A stretch of 6,787 bases of DNA from Thermaceae bacterium (lineage in GTDB: Bacteria; Deinococcota; Deinococci; Deinococcales; Marinithermaceae), in NCBI GenBank assembly GCA_027023345.1, contig JALVVO010000246.1, forward strand, positions 1 to 6,787, in the 5' to 3' direction. A program made the position numbers and the translations under genes. Shown here piece by piece: positions 1-6,787 of this stretch. Position 1 is the stretch's first letter. Every line of letters starts with the position of its first letter. The notes under the pieces are model-generated. The model saw only the letters and a program-made list of their open reading frames with translations. It was not told the DNA's origin and did no database searches.

Positions 1-2
1 AG

Positions 3-674
3 GAGGGGCTTTCCCTCTCCGCGGCGGCGGCCCAGGCGGTAGGGGACTTCGCCCGGGAGGCCTTTACCCCCGTCGTCCTCGGGGTGGAGGGCCGGGCGGT
101 GGCGGTCTTCGCCGTGGCCGATCGGGAGAAGCCAGGGGCAAAGGAAGCGGTCCGGGACCTTTTGGCGCTCGGGCTTTCGGTCTACCTGCTCACCGGCGAC
201 CGGCGGGCGGTGGCCCTGGCGGTGGCCCGCCGGCTCGGCGTCCCGGAGGGGAACGTCTTCGCCGAGGTCCGCCCGGAGGAAAAGCTCGCCGTGGTGCGGC
301 GGCTCCAGGATGAGGGGCGCCGGGTGGCCTTCGTCGGCGACGGCCTGAATGACGCCCCCGCCCTCGCCGCCGCCGATGCGGGGATCGCCGTGGGCACCGG
401 GACCGACGTCGCCGTCGAGGCCGGGGACGTGGTTCTCGTCTCCGGCGACCCCCGGGCGGTGGTGCGGGCAATCCGGGTGGCCCGGCGGGCGCTGCGCACG
501 ATCTACGAGAACTTCTTCTGGGCCTTCGCCTACAACGCCGTCTTGATCCCGGTGGCGGCGGGGGCGCTCTACCCCTTCTTCGGGGTCCTCCTCAGCCCGG
601 TGATGGCGGCGGGGGCAATGAGCCTCTCCAGCCTCTTCGTGCTTACGAACTCCCTGCGCCAGCGCGTATCCTAA
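3..674 (+). CDS. copA: Cu(+)-exporting P1B-type ATPase, C-terminal part (cut by left edge)
   Basis: This is the last 223 residues of a heavy-metal P-type ATPase; the reading frame is open to the left edge, so the N-terminal metal-binding domains, the actuator domain and the DKTGT phosphorylation site lie outside. Visible in order: an A-D-R-E-K-P stretch, TGDR of the P-domain (about residue 64 of the fragment), the hinge motif VGDGLNDAPAL (about 111-121) and GTGTDVA, then two membrane segments. The first of these carries Tyr-Asn (about 177-178) and the last carries Met-x-x-Ser-Ser (about 206-210) followed by VLTNSLR. In the known family, YN in TM7 and MxxSS in TM8 are the Cu(I)-site signature of the P1B-1 class, so the protein should pump Cu(+) out of the cytoplasm across the inner membrane. 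A GTG at 84 is in frame but is internal, because the family sequence continues upstream of it. The next gene begins 5 bases after its TAA. Confidence 0.9.
   Translation, partial: EGLSLSAAAAQAVGDFAREAFTPVVLGVEGRAVAVFAVADREKPGAKEAVRDLLALGLSVYLLTGDRRAVALAVARRLGVPEGNVFAEVRPEEKLAVVRRLQDEGRRVAFVGDGLNDAPALAAADAGIAVGTGTDVAVEAGDVVLVSGDPRAVVRAIRVARRALRTIYENFFWAFAYNAVLIPVAAGALYPFFGVLLSPVMAAGAMSLSSLFVLTNSLRQRVS
667..672 (+). promoter_or_regulatory. Possible -10 box for a leaderless transcript of the metal-binding protein gene
   Basis: TATCCT fits the TANNNT -10 pattern and ends 7 bases before the ATG at 680, inside the last codons of the ATPase gene. This is the same spacing class as the two promoters at 3021-3062. 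The only Shine-Dalgarno-like bases (AGGGG, 675-679) touch the ATG and so are too close to work normally, which favours leaderless initiation or read-through coupling. No good -35 hexamer is seen at 16-18 bases (TTACGA at 643-648 is weak), so confidence is modest. Confidence 0.35.
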
Positions 675-679
675 AGGGG

Positions 680-1516
680 ATGCGCGTCCTTTTGGCTCTT
701 TTCCTGATTTTTAGTCTCGCCTACGCCGAGCGTCCGCTCCTCGTCGCCACCATTCCTCCCTACGCCGCGCTCGCCCGGGCGGTCTTGGGGGAGGGGTGGG
801 AGGTCCGCGCGCTCGTGCCTCCGGGGGCGAACCCCCACGTCTACGCCCCCCGGCCGAGCGACCTCAAGGCGGTGCAGAGAGCCCGGCTCATCGTGCAAAA
901 CGGGCTTGGGCTCGACGACTGGCTGGTTGAGAAGCTGGTGGGGCCCTCGGGCACGAAGGCGCCGGTGGTGGTCGCGGCCGAGAGCGCGAAGGGCCTCGTT
1001 TTGCCGCTCCCCAGCGGCAAGCCCGACCCCCACGTCTGGACCGACCCGCTGGCGATGAGCCTCTTCGTCATCGACCTCGCGCGCGCGGCGGGGGAGCTCG
1101 ATCCTGCCGGCGCCGCGGGCTACCTCGACCGCGCCCGTAAGCTCGGGGGAGCGATCCTCGTGCTCCTCGCCGAGGGCCAGCGGCGGATTCTTGAAGCTCC
1201 GAGGCGGGCCTTCGTCGCCTACAAGAACCCCTTCACCTACCTGGCCGCGCGCTTTGGGCTCGAGCGCGCCTTCCTGATCGGCAAGACCCCTTCCGCCGAG
1301 CCCACCGCCCGGGAGCTCGTCGAGGCCCGCAAGGTCCTCAAGCGGCTCGGCTTGCGGACGATCGTCGCCCCCTACCAGCTCCGCCGGGAGGCCGACCGGG
1401 TGGCGAAGAACCTCGGGGTCCGGGCGGTCTACCTCGACCTTTTGAACGAGCGAAACCCCGACTACCTCGCCACCTGGCGGGAGAACCTGAAGGCGCTCCT
1501 CGCCGCGCTCAGGTGA
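680..1516 (+). CDS. ZnuA/PsaA-type metal ABC transporter substrate-binding protein, third ligand replaced
   Basis: This 278-residue exported protein belongs to the cluster A-I (ZnuA/PsaA/TroA) metal-binding family that delivers Zn2+ or Mn2+ to an ABC importer. A short signal peptide (Lys-free, one Arg, hydrophobic 3-13, AYA then Glu17) is present; the residue after the likely cut is Glu, not Cys, so it does not look like a lipoprotein. Seen in order: NPHVY with His53 (first ligand), PDPHVWTDP with His118 (second ligand), [11 protein letters not shown] with Lys182 where the family has His (HDAF, Zn type) or Glu (EGAF, Mn type), AEPTAREL at 206-213, and YLDLL with Asp253 (fourth ligand). The acidic His-rich loop of many ZnuA proteins is missing. 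No permease or ATPase gene follows, since the next gene is convergent, so it is an orphan within this window. ATG 680 is preferred because a later start would destroy the signal peptide. Metal specificity, or metal binding at all, is uncertain. Confidence 0.85.
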   Translation: MRVLLALFLIFSLAYAERPLLVATIPPYAALARAVLGEGWEVRALVPPGANPHVYAPRPSDLKAVQRARLIVQNGLGLDDWLVEKLVGPSGTKAPVVVAAESAKGLVLPLPSGKPDPHVWTDPLAMSLFVIDLARAAGELDPAGAAGYLDRARKLGGAILVLLAEGQRRILEAPRRAFVAYKNPFTYLAARFGLERAFLIGKTPSAEPTARELVEARKVLKRLGLRTIVAPYQLRREADRVAKNLGVRAVYLDLLNERNPDYLATWRENLKALLAALR

Positions 1517-3014
1517 GCCCGTAGAGGGCGCCGAACTTCCCTTCCAGGTAGCGGAGGAGCGGGCCCGCGCTCACTGGCCGGCCGGTGGCCCGCTGGATGA
1601 GCTCGGCGGGCGGGTAGCGGCGGCCGTGGCGGTGGACCTTTTCCCGGAGCCAGCCGAGGAGGGGCGCGAAGTCGCCCTCCGCGAAGTGGGGCTCAAGCGA
1701 CCCGAGCGCTTGCTCGGCCGCCTCGAAGAGCTGGGCGGCGTAGACGTTGCCCAGGGTGTAGGTGGGGAAGTAGCCGAAGGCGCCGCCGGCCCAGTGCACG
1801 TCCTGCATCACGCCCTCGGCGTAGGTCTTGGGGACGACGCCGAGGTAGGCCTCCATCTTCCGGTTCCAGGCCTCGGGGAGGTCCTCGGGGGCGAGTTCGC
1901 CGCGGAAGAGGGCGAGCTCGAGCTCAAACCGCAGCAGGATGTGGAGGTTGTAGGTCACCTCGTCGGCCTCGACCCGGATGAGCGAGGGCCTGACCTCGTT
2001 GACGGCGAAGACGAAGGCCTCCTCGTCCACGTCGGCGAGGGCCTCGAAGCGCGCCCTCGCCCGGGGAAAGTACCGCCGCCAGAACCCCGCCGAGCGGCCC
2101 ACCAGGTTCTCCCACATCCGGGACTGGCTCTCGTGGACCCCGAGGCTCACCGACTGCCCGAGCGGCGTGCCCCAGTGCTCCTCGGGGAGGCCCTGCTCGT
2201 ACATGGCGTGGCCGGCCTCGTGGACCGAGCCGAAGAAGGCGGCGTTGAAGAAGTCCTCGAAGTAGCGGGTGGTGATGCGCACGTCGCCGGGGTGGATGCG
2301 GATCGCGAAGGGGTGGGCGGTCTCGTCGAGCCGGCCGGCGTCCATGTCGTAGCCCAGCTCGGGAAGGACCTCGAGGATGAACCCCCGCTGCTCGGCCTTG
2401 GGGTAGGCGCGGTGAAGGAAGTCGGTCCGGGGCTTTTTCGCCGACGCCGCGATCCGCCGCACCAGCCGGGTGGCGGGGCCTTTTAGCTCCTCGAAGAGGG
2501 GGACGAGGTCGCGGGTCCGAAGGCCTTCCTCGTAGTCCTCGAGCAGGGCGTCGTAGACCTCGTCCTCGTAGCCCACGGCCTCGGCGTAGGCCCGCTTGAG
2601 CTCGATATTCCTCTTGAGATAGGGGAGGAAGCCCTCCCAGTCGTTCTTCTTCTTGAACTCGGCCCAGGCGCTCTCGCCCCGGCTTGCCGCCTCGGCGATC
2701 TCGGCGGCGAGCGACTCCGGGACCCTCGTTGCCCGCTCGTAGTCCCGCCGCCAGGCGCGAACGTTGGCGGCGACGTCGGGGTCCTCCATCAGGGAGGAGT
2801 CCTCCACCGCGGCGAGGAGCTCGCCGATCCGAGGGTCGGTGGCCTTCCGGTGGAGGACCCGCGAGACGGTGGCGAAGACGCGGGCCCGGTGGGCGTGGCC
2901 CTTTTTCGGGATGTAGGTGCGGAGGTCCCAGCCCGCGAGCCCCGCGAGCGCGGCCAGGTCGGCCCGCTCGCGACCGCGCTCGACGAGCTCCTGGTAGGCG
3001 GTCTTGGCGTCCAT
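1509..3014 (-). CDS. M32 family metallocarboxypeptidase (carboxypeptidase Taq type)
   Basis: This 501-residue cytoplasmic zinc peptidase removes C-terminal amino acids one at a time with broad specificity. Its length matches carboxypeptidase Taq (about 510). Diagnostic motifs are all present: HPF at 234-236, DVRITTRY at 244-251, the HEAGH zinc site at 265-269 (His265, Glu266, His269), [12 protein letters not shown] at 292-303 with Glu295 as the expected third ligand, the [11 protein letters not shown] stretch at 346-356, and [17 protein letters not shown] at 407-423. The N-terminus also resembles the Taq enzyme ([18 protein letters not shown]), supporting the ATG at 3014. No signal peptide is seen. 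There is no good Shine-Dalgarno, but a TAGACT -10 box lies six bases upstream, so the mRNA is probably leaderless. Its TGA (1511-1509) overlaps the end of the convergent binding-protein gene by 8 bases. The function is sure; the physiological role (peptide turnover) is inferred. Confidence 0.97.
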   Translation of the reverse strand: MDAKTAYQELVERGRERADLAALAGLAGWDLRTYIPKKGHAHRARVFATVSRVLHRKATDPRIGELLAAVEDSSLMEDPDVAANVRAWRRDYERATRVPESLAAEIAEAASRGESAWAEFKKKNDWEGFLPYLKRNIELKRAYAEAVGYEDEVYDALLEDYEEGLRTRDLVPLFEELKGPATRLVRRIAASAKKPRTDFLHRAYPKAEQRGFILEVLPELGYDMDAGRLDETAHPFAIRIHPGDVRITTRYFEDFFNAAFFGSVHEAGHAMYEQGLPEEHWGTPLGQSVSLGVHESQSRMWENLVGRSAGFWRRYFPRARARFEALADVDEEAFVFAVNEVRPSLIRVEADEVTYNLHILLRFELELALFRGELAPEDLPEAWNRKMEAYLGVVPKTYAEGVMQDVHWAGGAFGYFPTYTLGNVYAAQLFEAAEQALGSLEPHFAEGDFAPLLGWLREKVHRHGRRYPPAELIQRATGRPVSAGPLLRYLEGKFGALYGLT

Positions 3015-3020
3015 GCCCCC

Positions 3021-3026
3021 AGTCTA
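3021..3026 (-). promoter_or_regulatory. -10 box of the carboxypeptidase gene (leaderless)
   Basis: Read on the minus strand this is TAGACT, a TANNNT -10 box, followed by six bases (GGGGGC) and then the ATG at 3014. Its likely -35 partner is CTGACC (minus strand, 3050 to 3045), 18 bases away. In Deinococcota this layout usually means that transcription begins at or next to the start codon. Confidence 0.6.
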
Positions 3027-3034
3027 GCCCGGCG

Positions 3035-4497
<1,463 letters not shown>

Positions 4498-4501
<4 letters not shown>

Positions 4502-5076
4502 CCCAGCGCCACGTCGAGGAACATCATCGCCGCGAGGCCGAGCATGACCCCGAGGGTGGCCACGTCGCCGTTGCCCGAGGACTGGGCCTCGGGGATGATC
4601 TCCTCCACCACCACGTAGATCATCGCGCCGGCAGCGAAGGCGAGGGCGTAGGGCAAAAAGCTCTGAACGAGCAGCACGCTGGCGGCCCCGACCACCGCCG
4701 CCACCGGCTCCACCGCCCCCGAGAGCTGGCCGAAGAAGAAGGCCCGGCCGGCGTCGAGCCCCTCGCGGCGGAGGGGCACGCTCACCGCCGCCCCCTCGGG
4801 AAAGTTCTGGAGCCCGATGCCCACCGCCAGGGCGATGGCGCCGGCGAGCAGCGCCTGGGCGGCCTGCCTGCCCTCGAGATGGGCGGCCCCGAAGGCGACG
4901 CCCACGGCCAGGTCCTCGGGGAGGTTGTGGAGGGTGATGGCGATGACGAGCAGGGTGGTCCGCCGCCAGGAGGTGGAAAGGCCCTCGGCGGCCTCCATAG
5001 GGGCGAAGAGGTGGAGGTGGGGCAGGTAGCGGTCCACGAGGCGGAGGAAGGCCCCTCCGGCGAGGAAGCCCGTCAC
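4498..5076 (-). CDS. C-terminal fragment of split ZIP transporter (TM3-TM8, metal site)
   Basis: This 192-codon frame holds TM3 onward, including both metal-site helices: H50-N51-x-P53-E54-D55 in TM4 and Q90-N91-x-P93-E94-G95 in TM5, plus a His-containing stretch PHLHLF at 19-24 before TM4. The family-like sequence extends upstream of its GTG (GTPGWLPA), showing that this start was made by the frameshift rather than by design. No Shine-Dalgarno precedes the GTG, but the GTGA overlap with the upstream stop could allow re-initiation. The stop TAG shares CTAG with the convergent membrane-protein gene. Confidence 0.6.
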
Positions 5077-5315
5077 CGCCGGAAGCCAGCCCGGCGTCCC
5101 CTGGCCTCGGCGAGCTCGATGCCGGGGAGGAGTAGGGAGAAAAAGCTCGCGGCGATCATCACCCCGGCGGCAAACCCGAGCGCGGCGTCGAGGAAGACCC
5201 GGGGCGGCTCCTTGGCCAGGAAGACCGCCGCCGCGCCCAGCGCGGTCATGCCCCAGGTGAAGAGCCCGGCGAGGAGGGCCTGGAGGACGGGGTGGAGGGC
5301 GCCGAAGGCTTCCAC
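5073..5315 (-). CDS. N-terminal fragment of split ZIP transporter (TM1-TM2)
   Basis: This 80-codon frame encodes only the first two membrane segments of the ZIP fold: LLAGLFTWGMTALGAAAVFLA, roughly residues 14-34, then an amphipathic linker and LGFAAGVMIAASFFSLLLPG, roughly 46-65. The last seven residues (RRAGFRR and neighbours) after EARG have no family counterpart and result from the shift. Its TGA (5075-5073) overlaps the GTG of the next frame. A good ribosome binding site and mntH coupling show that this end of the gene is expressed. Confidence 0.6.
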   Translation of the reverse strand: MEAFGALHPVLQALLAGLFTWGMTALGAAAVFLAKEPPRVFLDAALGFAAGVMIAASFFSLLLPGIELAEARGRRAGFRR

Positions 5316-5317
5316 GG

Positions 5318-6559
5318 CTAAACCTCCAGGACCGCGAAGGCCAAGAGGAGCAGGTTCAGCCCCACGATCAACCCCGCCGCCGTCCAGGCGAGGATCTTGA
5401 CCCAGGGCGGGTTCACCAGCTCCCCCATGCGGCGGGGGTCGGAGGTGAAGACGACGAGCGGTACCACGCTAAAGGGCAGCTGCATCGAGAGGATCACCTG
5501 GCTGAGCACCAGGAGCGAAACCGGCCGCACCGAGAGCCAGACCGCCACCACCGCCGGGGTCATGGTGAGGAGCCGGATGAAGAGGCGGACGAAGGCAATG
5601 TTCCGCACCCGAAGCCCCAGGAAGCCCTCGAAGACCACCTGCCCCGCCAGCGTTCCGGTGGTGGAGCTGGCCACGCCGGAGGCCAGTAGGGCGACGGCGA
5701 AGGTAAGGGCGGCGGCCTTGCCGAGGAGCGGGGCCAGGGTGAGGTAGGCTTGGTCGATCTCGGTGACAAGGAGCCCCCGCTGGTGGAAAACCGCCGCCGC
5801 CATCACCAGGATGGCGCCGTTCACCAGCCAGGCGGCTAAGAGCGCCCCCAGGGTGTCGAGCATGCTCCAGAAGTAGATCCGGCGGCGGCGCTCGTCGTTG
5901 CCGAGCACCCGGGTCTTGACCTGGGCCGAGTGCAGAAAGAGGTTGTGGGGCATCACCGTGGCGCCGAGGATGCCCATGGCCAAAAAAAGCGCGGTGGTGT
6001 CTTGGAAAATGGTGGCGTTGGGCAAAAAGGCGTTCCTCGCCACCTCGGCGAGGCTGGGGTGGGCGAGGAAGAGCTCGACCACGTAGGCCAGGCCGATGGT
6101 GGCGACGAAGGCGGTGATCACCACCTCGACCCAGCGGAAACCGAAGCGCTCGAGCCAGAGGATGAGCAAGACGTCGAAGACGGTGAGCAGCACGGCGATC
6201 GGTAGGGGAATGCCGAAAAGCAGGTTCAGGGCGATCGCCACCCCCATGAACTCGGCGAGGTCGGTGGCCATCATGGCCAGGAAGGCGGTGAGAAAGAGAA
6301 AGTAGCGTACCGGCTTGGGGTAGCTTGCCCGCATGTTCTCGGCCAGGTCGTGGCCGGTGGCGATCCCCAGCTTGGCGGCGAGGAGCTGCATGAGGACGGC
6401 GATCGCCGAGGATAGGGTGACGACCCAGAGCAGGGCGTAGCCGTAGCGGCTTCCCGCCTCCAGGCTGGTGGCCCAGTTGCCCGGGTCCATGTACCCCACC
6501 GAGACCAGGAAGGCGGGGCCGAGGTAGAACCAGAAGGGCTTCGTGCGGCGGGCGATCAC
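5318..6559 (-). CDS. mntH: NRAMP family divalent metal (Mn2+) transporter MntH
   Basis: This 413-residue inner-membrane protein imports Mn2+ (and often Fe2+) with protons. The NRAMP hallmarks are present: GYMDPGNWAT at 22-31 in TM1 (Asp25 and Asn28 bind metal), ATDLAEFMGVAIAL at 98-111 in TM3, GATVMPHNLFLHSA at 199-212 in TM6 (Met203 is the soft ligand that selects Mn over Ca and Mg; His205 acts in proton coupling), and SSTTGTLAGQVVFEGFL at 298-314. About eleven membrane segments can be counted, and the length is normal. The retained Met argues against the Met-less Mg or Al transporting relatives. The start is GTG 6559, overlapping the regulator's TGA (GTGA) and preceded by GGAGGT at a six-base spacing. 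It is the middle gene of a regulator-mntH-ZIP operon, and is presumably repressed by metal through the upstream DtxR-like protein; the operator would lie right of the window. Confidence 0.96.
   Translation of the reverse strand: MIARRTKPFWFYLGPAFLVSVGYMDPGNWATSLEAGSRYGYALLWVVTLSSAIAVLMQLLAAKLGIATGHDLAENMRASYPKPVRYFLFLTAFLAMMATDLAEFMGVAIALNLLFGIPLPIAVLLTVFDVLLILWLERFGFRWVEVVITAFVATIGLAYVVELFLAHPSLAEVARNAFLPNATIFQDTTALFLAMGILGATVMPHNLFLHSAQVKTRVLGNDERRRRIYFWSMLDTLGALLAAWLVNGAILVMAAAVFHQRGLLVTEIDQAYLTLAPLLGKAAALTFAVALLASGVASSTTGTLAGQVVFEGFLGLRVRNIAFVRLFIRLLTMTPAVVAVWLSVRPVSLLVLSQVILSMQLPFSVVPLVVFTSDPRRMGELVNPPWVKILAWTAAGLIVGLNLLLLAFAVLEV
5322..5327 (-). promoter_or_regulatory. Ribosome binding site for the ZIP gene
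   Basis: On the minus strand this is GGAGGT, six bases before the GTG at 5315. It lies inside the last codons of mntH and fixes the ZIP start at GTG rather than at any later codon. The same GGAGGT, six-base spacer, GTG pattern precedes mntH. Confidence 0.75.
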
Positions 6560-6786
6560 TCCTCGACCTCCAGCGCCTCGGCGAGCTCGCTGGGAAGGAG
6601 GAGCCGTCCGGCCTCGCCGGCGATGCGGACGCCGAGGGGGGTGCGCTCGAGCACCCTTACCCGGCTCCCCGGCGTGAGCGCGAGCCGCTCGAAGACCCGG
6701 AGGGCGTCGGCGTCCTGGGCGTGGACCCGGAGCACCCGGTACGCGCCCGGCGCGACCTCGACGAGGCGGGGCCCCCGGGGGTGGGG
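6556..6786 (-). CDS. DtxR/MntR-type metalloregulator, C-terminal FeoA/SH3-like domain (cut by right edge)
   Basis: Only the last 76 residues are in the window; the frame is open at the right edge. The fragment begins P-H-P-R-G-P, reminiscent of the PHG-x-P(I)P segment that precedes the C-terminal domain of DtxR-family repressors. A compact beta-rich SH3/FeoA-like domain follows: YRVLRVHAQDADALRVFERL, LTPGSRVRVLERTPLG, VRIAGEAGRLLLPSELAEALEVEE. The spacing of LxPGxxVxVLERxPLG and the final LP-SELAEAL helix are typical of both DtxR C-termini and stand-alone FeoA. The position directly before mntH, with a GTGA overlap, favours an MntR-like Mn/Fe-sensing repressor. The winged-helix and dimerisation domains that would prove it are outside. 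A FeoA-only protein is the alternative, but no feoB is seen. Confidence 0.7.
   Translation of the reverse strand, partial: PHPRGPRLVEVAPGAYRVLRVHAQDADALRVFERLALTPGSRVRVLERTPLGVRIAGEAGRLLLPSELAEALEVEE
6566..6571 (-). promoter_or_regulatory. Ribosome binding site for mntH
   Basis: On the minus strand this is GGAGGT, six bases before the GTG at 6559, within the final codons of the upstream regulator gene. It supports the GTG as the mntH start despite the lack of an ATG. Confidence 0.75.
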
Positions 6787-6787
6787 C

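Noticed and set aside
1..6. AGGAGG at the left edge as a ribosome binding site
   Set aside because: It lies inside the continuing ATPase frame and no start codon follows at a suitable distance; the GTG at 84 is internal to the conserved P-domain.
671..1033. Minus-strand frame opposite the metal-binding protein gene
   Set aside because: Shadow of a well-supported exported protein; no recognisable features.
1626..2486. Long plus-strand open frame opposite the peptidase gene
   Set aside because: It is a shadow of the M32 coding strand: low-complexity Gly/Glu/Val-rich protein, no family features, and the minus strand holds an unmistakable enzyme.
5095..5106. Classical programmed -1 frameshift signal in the ZIP gene
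   Set aside because: The site is GCC-AGG-GGA, not an X-XXY-YYZ heptamer, and no clear downstream hairpin was seen. Slippage on GGGG remains possible but is less likely than a lost base.
6765..6785. GC-rich inverted stretch near the right edge as a terminator hairpin
   Set aside because: It is inside the regulator coding sequence, has no T-run, and is explained by Pro/Gly/Arg codons.

Overview
This is a dense, GC-rich window (about 70 % by eye) with nearly every base coding. It looks like a member of the Deinococcota, family Thermaceae. Three things suggest this. The M32 carboxypeptidase reads very much like the Thermus aquaticus 'carboxypeptidase Taq' and the D-Ala-D-Ala ligase like the Thermus thermophilus enzyme, both judged from remembered sequences. 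The promoters are of the leaderless type common in this phylum: a TANNNT -10 box six or seven bases before the start codon. The genes are tightly packed. I cannot name the genus; a Thermus relative such as Oceanithermus, Marinithermus or Meiothermus fits as well as Thermus itself.

Layout. (1) Positions 3-674 (+) are the C-terminal part of a copper-type P1B ATPase cut by the left edge. (2) Positions 680-1516 (+) are a secreted ZnuA/PsaA-type metal-binding protein in which the third metal ligand is replaced by lysine. (3) Positions 1509-3014 (-) are an M32 zinc carboxypeptidase whose end overlaps the previous gene by 8 bases, tail to tail. (4) Positions 3015-3068 are a divergent promoter region with a perfect CTGACC/GGTCAG palindrome. 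(5) Positions 3069-4043 (+) are D-alanine-D-alanine ligase, coupled by an ATGA overlap to (6) positions 4040-4501 (+), an unrecognised small membrane protein. (7) On the minus strand, read right to left, is a metal operon: the end of a DtxR/MntR-type regulator (6787-6556, cut by the right edge), the NRAMP Mn2+ transporter mntH (6559-5318), and a GufA-like ZIP metal transporter (5315-4498) broken by a one-base frameshift near 5098-5101.

How they fit together. Metal handling dominates: copper export, a putative Zn/Mn-binding lipoprotein-like or periplasmic protein, and a regulator-NRAMP-ZIP operon for Mn/Zn/Fe supply. Two metal-dependent housekeeping enzymes (M32 peptidase, Ddl) lie between them from a shared divergent promoter. 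No RNA genes, mobile elements, CRISPR arrays or clear terminators were seen. No intergenic gap exceeds 60 bases. I found no convincing novel multi-gene system. The items most worth checking are the broken ZIP gene, the ligand-deficient binding protein, the symmetric divergent promoter and the ddl-coupled membrane protein.
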